DNA of 64,000 nt from Oscillatoriaceae cyanobacterium M7585_C2015_266 (GCA_015295835.1 DVEG01000027.1:310001-374000); one strand, 5' to 3'. Numbered from the stretch's first letter, positions 16,178 to 26,073 are shown. Notes: generated by a model not told the origin, from the sequence alone. Translations and numbers: made by a program.

Positions 16178-18346
16178 CTATTGCTCTCCTCGGCGCGCCA
16201 ATTCCATAAGAATTTTTTGACTAGACTGTTCGCTGAATTCATCGAGAGGGCGACGCTGGATATAGGAACCGTCGGGCTGCAATTCCCAGGCTTGACGGTT
16301 GTCTGAGAGCAGAATACCGAGGATTTCTTGCAAGTCTTTGGAAATTGCGGGTTCTTCAATTGGCACGAGCGCTTCAACGCGGCGGTTGAGATTACGCGGC
16401 ATCCAATCAGCACTGCCAATATAAACCTCTTCCTGCCCGCGATTGTGGAAGTAAAAGATACGAGAGTGTTCCAAAAACCGTCCGACAATACTAATAACCT
16501 TGATATTTTCGCTGACGCCGGGTATGCCTGGGCGCAAGCAGCATATACCGCGCACAATTAAATCGATACGCACACCTGCAATAGAAGCTTCGTAGAGGGT
16601 GGCAATAATTTCTGGATCGACTAGAGAATTCATTTTAGCGACGATGCGGCCGCTATAGCCGTTTTTACAATGTTCGATTTCACGGCGGATGAGAGCGATA
16701 GTGCGTTCGCGCATATTCACCGGCGCAACCAGCAACTTTCGATAAGAGCGTTGTCGGGAATACCCAGTTAAATAATTAAATAAATCCGTCAAATCTGCTC
16801 CCAAATCTTCTCGGGAACTAAGTAATCCCAAATCCGTATAAATCCGTGCTGTTTTGGGATTGTAATTGCCAGTGCCGATATGAACGTAGCGACGGATGCG
16901 ATCTTGTTCCCGACGTACTACCATTGCAATTTTGGTGTGGGTTTTTAATCCAACTAACCCGTAGACGACGTGAACCCCTGCCTTTTCTAACCTTCGCGCC
17001 CAAATAATATTATTTTCCTCGTCAAATCGTGCTTTCAATTCCACCAAAACCGCCACTTGTTTACCATTTTCAGCGGCAGTAATGAGGGCATTCAGAATCG
17101 GGGAATCTCCTGAGGTGCGGTAGAGAGTCATTTTAATTGCCAGTACGGCAGGATCGTGAGCAGCGATCGTCAAAAAGCGTTGCACGGTTGCAGAAAAAGA
17201 GTGATAGGGATGGTGCAATAGTAAATCGCGCTCACGGAGTAAGGCAAATAAATCTTGCCCTTCGTCGCTTTCTGGCTGCGAATCGCTGACTGTCGGCTCG
17301 ATGAGGTTACGGAAACAGGCAGGAACTACGGGTTTCCAGGGGGGATCTTTGAGTTCCGGCAGGGGCAATTCCATGAACGACATCAAATCGTTTAGAGACA
17401 GCAACCCCTCAACTTCGTAGACATCGCTTGGTACAAGGGAAAGTTCTTCCATGAGCATGTCTCTGATGGAAGCAGGCATAGTCTGTGGAATTTCCATGCG
17501 CACGACTTCGCCGCTAAGTCGCCGCTTTCGCAGTTCTTGTTCGATCGCCTGCATCAGATCGTCGGCTTCATCTTCTTCTACTTCCAAATCAGCATTCCGG
17601 GTAATGCGAAAAGGGTAATATTCTTGAATGTTCATTCCCGGAAACAGATATTCTAGATTATGGGCTATCACTTGTTCTAAGGGAACACCTGACCATATAG
17701 CAGGTTTTCCTCGATGGTGGAGGCGTAATTCTTTTGGTAAGGGAATGAAACGTGGCAGGAGTGGGGGAACTTTGACGCGGGCGAAGAGTTCTTTTTCGGT
17801 TTCAGGATCTTTGACGACAACGGCAAGATTGAGGCTGCGGTTGGAGATGTAGGGAAATGGATGACCCGGATCGACTGCTAGAGGTGTTAAGATGGGGAAA
17901 ATTTGTTCCTCGAAATAGGTTTGCAGGTAGAGGCGTTGTTCTTGGTTTAAATCTACATATTCGAGTATGTGAATGCCGTAGTCAACCAGTAGGGGGCGCA
18001 AGACTTGTTGAAAGTGCTTGTGCTGTAGTTTTACCATCGGGTGTAGCTTTTCGCTAATTAAATCCAGTTGTTCTTTGGGCGAGCGCCCGTCGGGGGACAA
18101 CTGGCTGACTTTAGCTTCTAGTTGCTGTTTTAGGGCGGCGACGCGCACCATGAAGTATTCGTCGAGGTTTGAGCTGAAAATTGCTAAAAACTTCAGGCGC
18201 TCCAGTAGTGGCGTCCTCTCGTCCAGGGCTTCATGCAACACCCGGTAATTGAATTCTACCCAACTCAGCTCGCGGTTGAAGTAGTATTGGGGATCTTGCA
18301 GGTTGATTTGGGATATAGTTTCTATTGGATTTTGGGTTGAGGTCAT
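16178..18346 (-). CDS. ppk1: Polyphosphate kinase 1
   Basis: This 722-residue enzyme polymerises ATP gamma-phosphate into polyphosphate, and reverses the reaction. The N-terminal signature YYFNRELSWVEFN, the phosphate-binding DPAVLAIKMTLYRT, the catalytic-His region KTHTKIAMVVR, HIGTGNYNPKTARIYTD and a C-terminal IYIGSADWMPRNLNRRVE are all present. Length matches the family. I chose the ATG at 18346; a TTG eight codons upstream is possible. Confidence 0.96.
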   Translation of the reverse strand: MTSTQNPIETISQINLQDPQYYFNRELSWVEFNYRVLHEALDERTPLLERLKFLAIFSSNLDEYFMVRVAALKQQLEAKVSQLSPDGRSPKEQLDLISEKLHPMVKLQHKHFQQVLRPLLVDYGIHILEYVDLNQEQRLYLQTYFEEQIFPILTPLAVDPGHPFPYISNRSLNLAVVVKDPETEKELFARVKVPPLLPRFIPLPKELRLHHRGKPAIWSGVPLEQVIAHNLEYLFPGMNIQEYYPFRITRNADLEVEEDEADDLMQAIEQELRKRRLSGEVVRMEIPQTMPASIRDMLMEELSLVPSDVYEVEGLLSLNDLMSFMELPLPELKDPPWKPVVPACFRNLIEPTVSDSQPESDEGQDLFALLRERDLLLHHPYHSFSATVQRFLTIAAHDPAVLAIKMTLYRTSGDSPILNALITAAENGKQVAVLVELKARFDEENNIIWARRLEKAGVHVVYGLVGLKTHTKIAMVVRREQDRIRRYVHIGTGNYNPKTARIYTDLGLLSSREDLGADLTDLFNYLTGYSRQRSYRKLLVAPVNMRERTIALIRREIEHCKNGYSGRIVAKMNSLVDPEIIATLYEASIAGVRIDLIVRGICCLRPGIPGVSENIKVISIVGRFLEHSRIFYFHNRGQEEVYIGSADWMPRNLNRRVEALVPIEEPAISKDLQEILGILLSDNRQAWELQPDGSYIQRRPLDEFSEQSSQKILMELARRGEQ

Positions 18347-18504
18347 GGTTTGAGTCGCTGCGTTCTTCAACTATAGCCAGGAAGTTTTGGCGAGGTTAGG
18401 GTATGATATTGCTCGCCTTTTTTAAAATTTGGAATTTCAAAATTGTTTTGGTTCTTTGTTTATTTTGCAACGCTTCCACGACCTTCAGGATATTTTTTTC
18501 TGTT

Positions 18505-18711
18505 TTAAAAAACTTCGCTTTCTATTCCCTTCCACCACTCTCCTAGGTTGATTAAGTCTTTGTGAATGTCTGCCAGCTCTTGGACATATTCTTCGGTTGA
18601 GAGATGTTCTTTGCGCTCTTGCAATTTCTGTAAGCGCATTTGTACTAACAGCCACGGTTTGGAAATACCGTTAGTTGCTTCTAGATACCTGGCCAGATCT
18701 TTACTGTTCAT
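18505..18711 (-). CDS. Small helical hypothetical protein (68 aa)
   Basis: From the ATG at 18711 the product reads MNSKDLARYLEATNGI... and contains an amphipathic helical pair (VQMRLQKLQERKEHLSTEEY, then ELADIHKDLINLGEWW). The upstream extension of this frame to 18822 is A/T-rich and Lys-rich and is probably not translated. I do not recognise the family. It stands alone between ppk1 and sodB. Confidence 0.55.
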   Translation of the reverse strand: MNSKDLARYLEATNGISKPWLLVQMRLQKLQERKEHLSTEEYVQELADIHKDLINLGEWWKGIESEVF

Positions 18712-18888
18712 TTCATCACATTTGTTAACTTTTGTAAAAATTTTCCTGAAACGAATTACATTTAATTTATCTAATTTATCTTTTTTTATCAGGCAGAGTC
18801 CAAGCTTTTTATAGCTTATCAACTACTGCCTGAAAAACAAATACAGACTTTATTGCAAATTAACTACATCGACAATACTTAAGGACCT

Positions 18889-19494
18889 TTAAGCGGCTTT
18901 CGCTAGATTTTCAGCAGCAAAGTCCCAGTTAACTAAATTGTCGAGGAAGTTTTGAATGTAATCGGGACGGCGGTTTTGGAAATCCAGGTAATAGGCATGT
19001 TCCCAGACGTCAAGGGTGAGTAGGGGGGTTTGCCCGTGAACCAGAGGCAGTTCGGCGTTGGGAGTCTTGGTTACTTTAAGAGTGCCGTTGTCTAATACCA
19101 GCCAAGCCCAACCGCTGCCAAATTGAGTGGCGGCGGCGTTTTTAAATTCTTCCTTGAATTTATCGAAGCTACCAAAGTCGGCTTTGATTTTGTCAGCTAA
19201 TGCGCCGGTGGGTTCTCCTCCACCACCCGGTTTTAAGGAATTCCAGAAAAAGGTATGATTCCAAACTTGGGCGGCGTTATTAAATATCCCGACTTTAGAC
19301 GGATCTTTGAAGCTGATTTGGATGATTTCTTCTAGCGATTTGTCGGCTAGATCGGTACCCTCAATCAATTTGTTAAGGTTTGTGACGTAAGCAGCGTGGT
19401 GCTTGCCGTGGTGAAAGGATAAGGTTTGAGCCGACATGTGGCTGGATTCGAGGGCGTCAGAGGCAAACGGTAAGTCGGGAAGGGTAAATGCCAT
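18889..19494 (-). CDS. sodB: Iron superoxide dismutase
   Basis: The 201-residue cytoplasmic enzyme disproportionates superoxide. The metal ligands are visible as His28 (SFHHGKHH), His80 (WNHTFFWNS), Asp162 and His166 ([10 protein letters not shown]). The [13 protein letters not shown] segment and GSGWAWLV favour the iron rather than the manganese form. No signal peptide is present. Confidence 0.97.
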   Translation of the reverse strand: MAFTLPDLPFASDALESSHMSAQTLSFHHGKHHAAYVTNLNKLIEGTDLADKSLEEIIQISFKDPSKVGIFNNAAQVWNHTFFWNSLKPGGGGEPTGALADKIKADFGSFDKFKEEFKNAAATQFGSGWAWLVLDNGTLKVTKTPNAELPLVHGQTPLLTLDVWEHAYYLDFQNRRPDYIQNFLDNLVNWDFAAENLAKAA

Positions 19495-19961
19495 AGTGTT
19501 CTAGTCTCTCTAAAATTGCTTGACGTGTAGAATCGTTAGGCTCTGGGATTGCAAGAGCCTCCGGTTACCAGCGTCTGGATTCCCAAACGATGGACTGTCG
19601 AACTTAACGATAGAATTTTATATCAAAAGTTTACCTTAGCGCTTCACTTGTATTTATCGGCTTGCAAGGTAGCGAGAATAATGTTACAATCATAAGCTTA
19701 CTTCTGCAACTAGCAATTAGTGTTAATTGTTAAGCGAATTTAATTCTTAATCCTTTATTTCTCACTTTTTCTTACCTATTACATTGCATATGATTAATTT
19801 CATTCGCTTAGATTTGCAAGAGTAAGTACTTCAATATGGGAGTGCAGGTGTATTTGAGATCACAAAAATAATAAGATCGAGATCACTTTTGTCTATTGTA
19901 ATGTTTTGTAAAGTAAAATTAAGGACTTACTTTGTAGCCCCCGCCTGGTTGAGCAAGCGTT
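19495..19961. other. Divergent promoter region, sodB and hybrid kinase
   Basis: These 467 A/T-rich bases separate two genes that diverge. They should hold both promoters. I see no riboswitch fold, no strong palindrome and no credible small gene in either direction. Confidence 0.4.
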
Positions 19962-22166
19962 ATGAATCAAGAGCCAATTGAGAAGCAGTTACAAAGATTA
20001 AAGGAGGAGCAAGAGCTGATCCTCAACCATGTGGATAATGCGATCGCGCTGTTTGATCAAAACAATAATTTAGTATTATTCAATCGGAAACTAGCTGAAA
20101 TTTGGGAGAGATCGCCAGATTGGTTTAAAAACAAACCTCACAGCGATGTCGTATTTGCTAGCATAGTAGAAAGAGGATATTGGTCGAAAGAACAAGTAGA
20201 ACAAATACGGCAAGCGCTTCAAAAAGCAGATAATGACAGTTTTGCCGTTTGTATAGAGCAAAAAAATGGCATTTGCCTAGAAGTCTACGCCACGATGACT
20301 TCAGATGGGGGATGGCTATTTACCTTTCGGGATGTCACAGGTTATCGCCAGTCGCAAGATAGTTTAAATGCCGAAGTCAGGCGTCTAAGATTTTTACTTG
20401 GTTTAATGGAGCGGCTACAGGCTTCAGTAGACGTGCGGGAAATAGGTCAATTTGCGCTTTCCTACCTAGTAGAAGCAATGAATGCGGCTTTTGGCGACGT
20501 CAAAACAATCAGCGGAGAGGGAACAGAACGCTACGCAGGGATGCTCACAAATAAAATTTCGTCTCAGTTTATTGCCACTTACGGAGAGCCGGCAGTAAAT
20601 GAAATGCAGGGGCTGCTGAATCAGGGGATTCCTTATGGGCAAGGGCTGCTATGGGAAGTGGTGGCAACAGGCAAGCCCTTGTTTGTGGAAAATTATTACA
20701 AACATCCTAAGGCGGTGCCAGGATTTCGCCACCCAGCGATCGGACAATTAGGTATTTTCCCAATTCCCTCTAATACAGGAGGGATTATTGGAGTGCTGAC
20801 GCTGGAGTCGCGAACGCTAGAAAAATTACAGGATGCACCACAGCAGGATATGCTGCTGGCGGCGTGTCGAACTCTGGGAGTGGCGATCGAACGTGCCAGA
20901 GCAGAAGAACGCTTACGCCAAATTAATAAAGACTTAGAGCGGGCGTCACAGTTGAAGTCGGAATTTTTGGCATCAATGTCTCACGAACTGCGGACACCGC
21001 TAAACAGTATCTTAGGCTTTTCAGATTTGCTACAGCGACAAACAGGGGGCAAGCTGACAGAGCGACAGGTAAATCATGTTAAAGCGATCGAAAAAAGTGG
21101 GCAGCACTTATTACAGTTAATTAACGATATCTTAGATTTGTCAAAAATTGAAGCGGGAAAAGTCGAGCTGGATTTAGAACCGGTTTCGGTTCATGAGCTT
21201 TGCAGTCAGTGCTTGAAAATGATTCAGCCGCGGGCTGAAATGAAAAAACTAGCTCTGTCGCTGGAATTAGACTACCAAATAGGTACGGCGCTACTCGATG
21301 AGCGGCGAGTGCGGCAGATGCTGATTAATTTGCTCTCGAATGCGGTGAAGTTTACGCCGGAGGGTGGAAAAGTTAAACTGGCGGGGCGATTGGCTTACGG
21401 CAATCAATTGGCGGCAGATATCCGCCCCGATCAATCGCCGGTGAATATGACGACACCCTATTTATGTCTAGAGGTAAGCGATTCTGGGATTGGGGTGCCG
21501 CAGGATAAGTGGCATTTACTGTTTCGTCCTTTTCAGCAGATAGATTCGTCTCTGAGGCGTCGTCACGAGGGTACGGGGCTGGGGCTGGCGCTGACGAAGC
21601 GGCTGGCGGAATTGCACGGGGGCACGGTTTCATTTCAGTCGGTGGTAGGGGAGGGAAGTACGTTTCGGATTTGGCTGCCTTTGCGGGAGCCGCCTCGACA
21701 GTTGGCAAAGGAAAGCGATCGCTCTGAGGTGAGTTTAGGTGCGCTCGCTGATACCGCAAATGAGAAAGTTACAGGCAATGTCAAGCGAATTTTGGTGGTA
21801 GAAGATCAGCCCCTCAATCAAATTCTTATTGCTGAACTTTTGGAATCTGAGGGATATACGGTTGAGATGATATGCGACGGGGGTGCTATGCTGGAAGCAA
21901 TTTATTCGCCGCTGGTAAAGCCGAGTTCGCTGCCGGACTTAATTTTAATGGACATTCAATTGCCAGAAGTGGATGGATTGGAGTTGATTCGTCAGCTAAA
22001 GGCACATCCGATATGGAAGAAGGTGCCGGTGATTGCGGTGACGGCAATGGCGATGCCGGGAGATCGCGAGCGCTGTCTAGAAGCTGGTGCTGACGGTTAT
22101 TTGAGTAAGCCAATTGAAGTCAAGCAAGTACTTTCTACTGTGGAATCTTTTATTGGCAAGAAGTAA
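19962..22166 (+). CDS. PAS-GAF hybrid sensor histidine kinase with receiver
   Basis: The 734-residue soluble kinase contains a PAS-like domain (about residues 15-125), a GAF domain (about 150-312), and HisKA with His341 in SMSHELRTPLN. The ATPase domain has N-box LINLLSNAVKF, DSGIGV and GTGLGLAL. A C-terminal receiver spans about 608-732, with phosphoacceptor Asp664. It precedes, on the same strand, a receiver-nucleotidyl cyclase gene 176 bases downstream. The two probably form a phosphorelay that controls cyclic-nucleotide synthesis (inference from adjacency). Confidence 0.93.
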   Translation: MNQEPIEKQLQRLKEEQELILNHVDNAIALFDQNNNLVLFNRKLAEIWERSPDWFKNKPHSDVVFASIVERGYWSKEQVEQIRQALQKADNDSFAVCIEQKNGICLEVYATMTSDGGWLFTFRDVTGYRQSQDSLNAEVRRLRFLLGLMERLQASVDVREIGQFALSYLVEAMNAAFGDVKTISGEGTERYAGMLTNKISSQFIATYGEPAVNEMQGLLNQGIPYGQGLLWEVVATGKPLFVENYYKHPKAVPGFRHPAIGQLGIFPIPSNTGGIIGVLTLESRTLEKLQDAPQQDMLLAACRTLGVAIERARAEERLRQINKDLERASQLKSEFLASMSHELRTPLNSILGFSDLLQRQTGGKLTERQVNHVKAIEKSGQHLLQLINDILDLSKIEAGKVELDLEPVSVHELCSQCLKMIQPRAEMKKLALSLELDYQIGTALLDERRVRQMLINLLSNAVKFTPEGGKVKLAGRLAYGNQLAADIRPDQSPVNMTTPYLCLEVSDSGIGVPQDKWHLLFRPFQQIDSSLRRRHEGTGLGLALTKRLAELHGGTVSFQSVVGEGSTFRIWLPLREPPRQLAKESDRSEVSLGALADTANEKVTGNVKRILVVEDQPLNQILIAELLESEGYTVEMICDGGAMLEAIYSPLVKPSSLPDLILMDIQLPEVDGLELIRQLKAHPIWKKVPVIAVTAMAMPGDRERCLEAGADGYLSKPIEVKQVLSTVESFIGKK

Positions 22167-22342
22167 AATAAAATAAAATTAAAATGGATCCATCTATTTT
22201 GGGTAAATCCGCTGCGAGTATTTTATCTAGCCGCGTGCTAAGGGGGCATCTAGTTGAAGAGTTTTTTTACGCTTAGTTTTGAGAGCGTAATTTTTAGCGT
22301 TCTAGCAGCGCTGTTATAGTCGTCGCTTTTAATGTAAGATTT

Positions 22343-23674
22343 ATGTCAAACACGCAGCCCCGCATTCTGATTGTTGACGACGAGCCTGTAAATTTGTACT
22401 TCCTGGAAGAGCTATTGCAATCGGAAGGCTATGCGACGCTTTCGGCAACATCGGGGAAAGAAGCGATCGCTCTTGCTAAAGAATCTATCCCGAATATAAT
22501 TTTGCTAGACGTGATGATGCCGGATATGGATGGTTTTGAGGTATGTCGGCGGCTGCGGGAAGATAAAGAATTAATAACGATACCGATAATTTTTTTGACG
22601 GCGCTGGATGATGACGAGTCTCGTCTGAAGGGATTAGAAATGATGGGGGATGATTATCTGACGAAACCAATTAAAAGTAATCTGCTGCTGGCAAAAATTG
22701 CTAGTACGCTGCGGTTACAGCAAGTGCGAGAACAGCGATTGCAATCACAATTGAGCCAGCAGGTAAAGGAACAAACGCGTAGAAATCTTTCCACTGCTTG
22801 GCGAATCAATCAAGCGCTGACTGAAAAGTTTCGGCTGTTTGTACCGGAACAATTTCTGCAGAGAATTGCTCCTGAAGGAGTGGAGTCAATTCAACTTGGC
22901 AATGTTAAGGAAGAAGAAGTGAGTATTTTATTCTGCGATATTCGCGGGTTTACTACGATCGCAGAATCTCAGCAGGCGGCGGATACGTTTCGGTGGTTGA
23001 ATGCGTTTTTTACGCAGATGAATCAAGCGATCGCTTCTCAAGGCGGCTTTATAGATAAATTTCTCGGAGACGCGCTAGTGGCGGTTTTTGATCGTCAAAG
23101 GCTGCACCCGCAAGATGCTCTCACGGCTGCGGTGATGATGCGACAAAGTTTGCGTGATTTTAATAATAACAGGGCGCTGTTTAAATTATCAGAGCCGGTG
23201 AATATTGGAATTGGTATTCATGCAGGAAAGGTAGCAATCGGAACTTTAGGAACAGATTCTCGTATGGATTCTACAGTGATTGGGGATGTGGTGAATACGG
23301 CTTCTAGATTGGAAGAGATGACGAAGGTTTATGGGTGTCAGGTTATTGCGAGTTCCTCTGTGCTTGCTCAGGCTCCTGAGCCTGAGCGATTTTGCTGTCG
23401 TTGTATTGACAGGGTAATTCCTCGTGGTAAGCAGGAGGCGATCGAAATTTACGAAGTGCTGGGAACAAATGATTGTATTTTAGATGAGGAAAAGTGGCGT
23501 GCGCTGCCAATTTTCAACGAGGGAATGCAGGCATGGCAGCGGGGAGATTTTTCTACTGCTTTGTTATATTTTCAGGAATTGGTAAAGCAAAATCCAACAG
23601 ATCAAGTAGCTGCGCTTTATGTTGATAGGTGTCAGGAACGTTTAGCGGCAGGAGATGAAATAGCGGTAGGGTAA
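22343..23674 (+). CDS. Response regulator-adenylate cyclase
   Basis: The 443-residue protein has an N-terminal receiver (residues 6-122, Asp56), a helical linker, and a class III nucleotidyl cyclase domain (about 190-372). The metal-binding pair is Asp199 (FCDIRGFT) and Asp243 (FLGDALVAVFD). Lys239 and the Asp in VIGDVVNTASRLE match the adenine-selecting pair, so cAMP is the likely product. A short TPR-like tail (EGMQAWQRGDFSTALLYFQEL) closes the protein. Its natural partner is the hybrid kinase just upstream. Confidence 0.92.
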   Translation: MSNTQPRILIVDDEPVNLYFLEELLQSEGYATLSATSGKEAIALAKESIPNIILLDVMMPDMDGFEVCRRLREDKELITIPIIFLTALDDDESRLKGLEMMGDDYLTKPIKSNLLLAKIASTLRLQQVREQRLQSQLSQQVKEQTRRNLSTAWRINQALTEKFRLFVPEQFLQRIAPEGVESIQLGNVKEEEVSILFCDIRGFTTIAESQQAADTFRWLNAFFTQMNQAIASQGGFIDKFLGDALVAVFDRQRLHPQDALTAAVMMRQSLRDFNNNRALFKLSEPVNIGIGIHAGKVAIGTLGTDSRMDSTVIGDVVNTASRLEEMTKVYGCQVIASSSVLAQAPEPERFCCRCIDRVIPRGKQEAIEIYEVLGTNDCILDEEKWRALPIFNEGMQAWQRGDFSTALLYFQELVKQNPTDQVAALYVDRCQERLAAGDEIAVG

Positions 23675-23731
23675 ATTTAAATTTAAATTTTTTAAATTTT
23701 AAATTAAATTTTTATAAAAATAATTTTTTAG

Positions 23732-24088
23732 TTATTTTTCTCGGACAATATCGACAGTAATTTTACCGGCAAAATCGGGAATTGGGGCGGCGAGTTTTGT
23801 CAAACGGACTTGTACTTTTTGCACGAGAGGCTGTTGCAAAATATCGGAGGCGATCGCTTCTGCCAAGCGTTCAATTAGGGCAAATTTAGAAGTTTTCACC
23901 AAATTTTGAACAGTAGTGATCGCACTACGGTAGTCGAGAGTATCTGCGATCGCATCACTTTTGCCTGCAGGTTTCAAATCCAGCCACATAGTCAAATCCA
24001 CCTCAAACCACTGACCCAGTACCCGTTCCTCTGGTAGGTATCCCGTATAACCATAGCATCGAATGCCACTGAGTTGAATCGAATCCAT
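23732..24088 (-). CDS. folB: Dihydroneopterin aldolase
   Basis: The 118-residue folate-pathway enzyme begins MDSIQLSGIRCYGYTGYLPEE. It contains the family motifs GYTGYLPEER, LDYRSAITTV and LIERLAEAIA, with the catalytic Lys near VRLTKLAAPI. I chose the ATG at 24088, with a GTGGA element upstream; a longer frame to 24223 adds a hydrophobic segment absent from homologues. It diverges from gvpV. Confidence 0.9.
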   Translation of the reverse strand: MDSIQLSGIRCYGYTGYLPEERVLGQWFEVDLTMWLDLKPAGKSDAIADTLDYRSAITTVQNLVKTSKFALIERLAEAIASDILQQPLVQKVQVRLTKLAAPIPDFAGKITVDIVREK

Positions 24089-24163
24089 TTTTTCCACTTG
24101 CCGAAAGGTTAGCAGCATTACAGAATAATATAGTACTATAACTAGAAAAAACCGAAAAAAAAT

Positions 24164-24478
24164 ATGTATCCCCGCCCCTGCACTGGAAACATTCGTCCTA
24201 AATTCAGCACGATGCCGCGTCAAAAGACTGAGGCGTCAGTCTATTTAGATCTGTACAAACTAGCGCTAGAAAAAAAGCGGTTACAGCAAGACTTACAAAA
24301 TATCGAAAAGCGCCGCCAGCAGATTCTTAAGCGTCTTGCCCTTCTTGAAGTTCAAATAGCGGAGCAGGAAAGAGACGCCCAGCAGTTGCGGGAGGCTCCT
24401 CCTGTAGTTACTAATTTGCCCATTCAGCCTATTTCTTCTCAGTCAGCTAATTTTAACACAATATTTCTAGAATATTGA
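24164..24478 (+). CDS. gvpV: Gas vesicle protein GvpV
   Basis: The 104-residue protein has a short basic start (NIRPKF), then TEASVYLDLYKLALEKKRL and a long coiled coil, then a Pro-rich tail. This pattern matches GvpV as I recall it from cyanobacterial gas-vesicle loci. Its role is presumed assembly or accessory. It is on the opposite strand to the rest of the cluster, converging on gvpG with 51 bases between the stops. An alternative start at the internal Met17 would remove the NIRPKF motif. The assignment rests on sequence memory plus context. Confidence 0.75.
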   Translation: MYPRPCTGNIRPKFSTMPRQKTEASVYLDLYKLALEKKRLQQDLQNIEKRRQQILKRLALLEVQIAEQERDAQQLREAPPVVTNLPIQPISSQSANFNTIFLEY

Positions 24479-24529
24479 GAATTATAAAGTTTTCAGGCGC
24501 AAGAAAAGTAAAGATAGAACTAGAGCAAG

Positions 24530-24775
24530 CTACTCTTGATTTTTCAATTGCTCTTCTTGCTCTTGAATAGCGCGTAGTATTTCTTCTTCTTGGATTTCAA
24601 ACTCTTCTTCGGAGATTTCACCCATATCGAAGGCGAGCTGTAGTGCCAAGAGTCGCTTTTTTAAATTTTCTTTTTCATCGATTTCGGCATTAGCACGTTC
24701 TAGAAGTTGTTCTCCAATCCAGAGGATGCCCTCAAGAGGACCAGTAATAGGCAAAGTAAGCAAGCGTAGAATCAT
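24530..24775 (-). CDS. gvpG: Gas vesicle protein GvpG
   Basis: The 81-residue protein starts with the family-typical MILRLLTLPITGPLEGILWIG and continues as an acidic helix (FDMGEISEEEFEIQEEEI). GvpG is a small accessory protein needed for vesicle assembly. It is the last gene of the minus-strand gvp series, 43 bases after gvpF/L. Confidence 0.92.
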   Translation of the reverse strand: MILRLLTLPITGPLEGILWIGEQLLERANAEIDEKENLKKRLLALQLAFDMGEISEEEFEIQEEEILRAIQEQEEQLKNQE

Positions 24776-24818
24776 ATTTTGCTGTTGTTTATAGAGATGT
24801 GGTTAAAGTAGCCTCTGT

Positions 24819-25559
24819 TTAGAGGTAAGAGAGTTGAGCAAAGTTATAGGGGGCGGTAAAATTATTATAGCGGATGCGAAGACGAGATTCAAAATATCGG
24901 TCTAGGTTTTCGAGGTGAGCGGCAAATTTTTCTTCTTCATCCCATGCTATCAAATAAGAAGCATTGTAAATCATCGCTTCAGTCAGCCTTTCATTTTCCA
25001 CGACTTCCACTGCCAAAGGATTAAGTGTTTTCTGAAATACTTCAATAATTTTACGCTGACGTTGTTGCATTTCCCTTTCGATTTCTTGCCCGATGCTTAT
25101 CACCTGCTCTATGCCCAGCGGTTTTCCTTGCAGACTATCTCGTTTTGCTTTCAATTCGCCATTTTCTTCAATAAGTTGGTTTAACTCTGCAGTAGCATCC
25201 CAAAAAACCTTAATGCCGACTTCTCGTTTGCCTTCCAATTTTAAAAATAGCTGCTGCAATTTATCACCATAGGGTAAAATCAAATGTTGAGTCACCGTTT
25301 CCCATGCATCTACAATCAATCCAAATTGCAAAGGCAGGAGAGTGCGATATCCGTGCTGCATTGCTTCTTCTAAAACCTTTTCGTGCCCGAGCAGATTGCG
25401 GCGGCTGGCTAAATACCGTTCTTGTTGCGCTTCCGAATGCAAAAAAGCAAAACCATGCCACAATTTTACTTTCACAGGTTGATTATCCAAGCCTTTTACT
25501 TGCAAACCTTCAGGTCCAGGTTCAGGAAAAATCCCGTATAAATAAATACCGTATCCCAC
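24819..25559 (-). CDS. gvpF: Gas vesicle protein GvpF/GvpL
   Basis: The 246-residue protein starts GYGIYLYGIFPEPGPEGL, the hallmark of the GvpL/GvpF family. It shows the two-part layout of the family: an alpha/beta N-terminal domain and a helical second domain with VISIGQEIEREMQQRQ and a C-terminal RIRYNNFTAPYNFAQL. GvpF/L contacts GvpA during assembly. I prefer the GTG at 25559, with GGGGA nine bases upstream, over a TTG at 25568 that abuts the ribosome binding site. Only one F/L gene is present here. Confidence 0.92.
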   Translation of the reverse strand: MGYGIYLYGIFPEPGPEGLQVKGLDNQPVKVKLWHGFAFLHSEAQQERYLASRRNLLGHEKVLEEAMQHGYRTLLPLQFGLIVDAWETVTQHLILPYGDKLQQLFLKLEGKREVGIKVFWDATAELNQLIEENGELKAKRDSLQGKPLGIEQVISIGQEIEREMQQRQRKIIEVFQKTLNPLAVEVVENERLTEAMIYNASYLIAWDEEEKFAAHLENLDRYFESRLRIRYNNFTAPYNFAQLSYL

Positions 25560-25570
25560 CTTTAACAATC

Positions 25571-25595
25571 CCCAAATTCCCTAATCCCGGCTTCC
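25571..25595. repeat. Short repeat shared with 42863-42886
   Basis: The sequence ccctaatcccgg with similar flanks occurs here in the gvpK-gvpF gap and again just after the carotenoid oxygenase gene. On the minus strand this copy also supplies the GGGGA ribosome binding site of gvpF/L. Only two copies are seen in the window. Confidence 0.4.
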
Positions 25596-25608
25596 AAACC
25601 TGCTTATT

Positions 25609-26073
25609 TCATACCTGTTTAGAAGTCAATACTAATTTTAACTTAGCGTGAATGAGATTGAGTTGTGCAAGACCTAAATCCACATTTCCTTCTATAACGA
25701 TGCCCGTATTTAGCAAGCGATCAAGTAATTCTAAAACAGAAGGATTGCTAGAGGTTTCCCCTGGATAGTAGCCGCCGTTTTTGGGGAGGAGGGTGCCGAT
25801 TTCTCCAAGATCAATATTTAAATCAGCGGGGTCAATTTCAAAGATTTCACACAGTTTGACGATTTGTGTTTCGAGCTGGCGCAGGCTTTCGGCGGCGCGT
25901 TCGAGCTGTTCATCTGTGAGAGTGCCTGCTTCCATGCGTCGAATCACTTGTGCTTCCATGAGTTGGCGCACGAGTTCGACGATTGTGAGCAGCAGGGGTG
26001 CTAAGCCAGCATTTTTTTTGCTGGTTGGCTGTAGCTGTGCGATCGCGTTATTGGATGATTCAGATGATAGCAT
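25609..26073 (-). CDS. gvpK: Gas vesicle protein GvpK
   Basis: The 154-residue protein matches GvpK: a helical core (GLAPLLLTIVELVRQLMEAQ, RRMEAGTLTDEQLERAAE), the LCEIFEIDPADLNIDLGEIG segment, and a C-terminal part that resembles GvpA (LELLDRLLNTGIVIEGNVDL). GvpK is a minor component essential for proper vesicle growth. It sits between gvpJ (41 bases) and gvpF/L (49 bases). Confidence 0.93.
   Translation of the reverse strand: MLSSESSNNAIAQLQPTSKKNAGLAPLLLTIVELVRQLMEAQVIRRMEAGTLTDEQLERAAESLRQLETQIVKLCEIFEIDPADLNIDLGEIGTLLPKNGGYYPGETSSNPSVLELLDRLLNTGIVIEGNVDLGLAQLNLIHAKLKLVLTSKQV

Noticed and set aside
21373-21759. 128-codon minus-strand frame
   Set aside because: Antisense to the ATPase part of the hybrid kinase. 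The product is Pro/Ala-rich with no motif.
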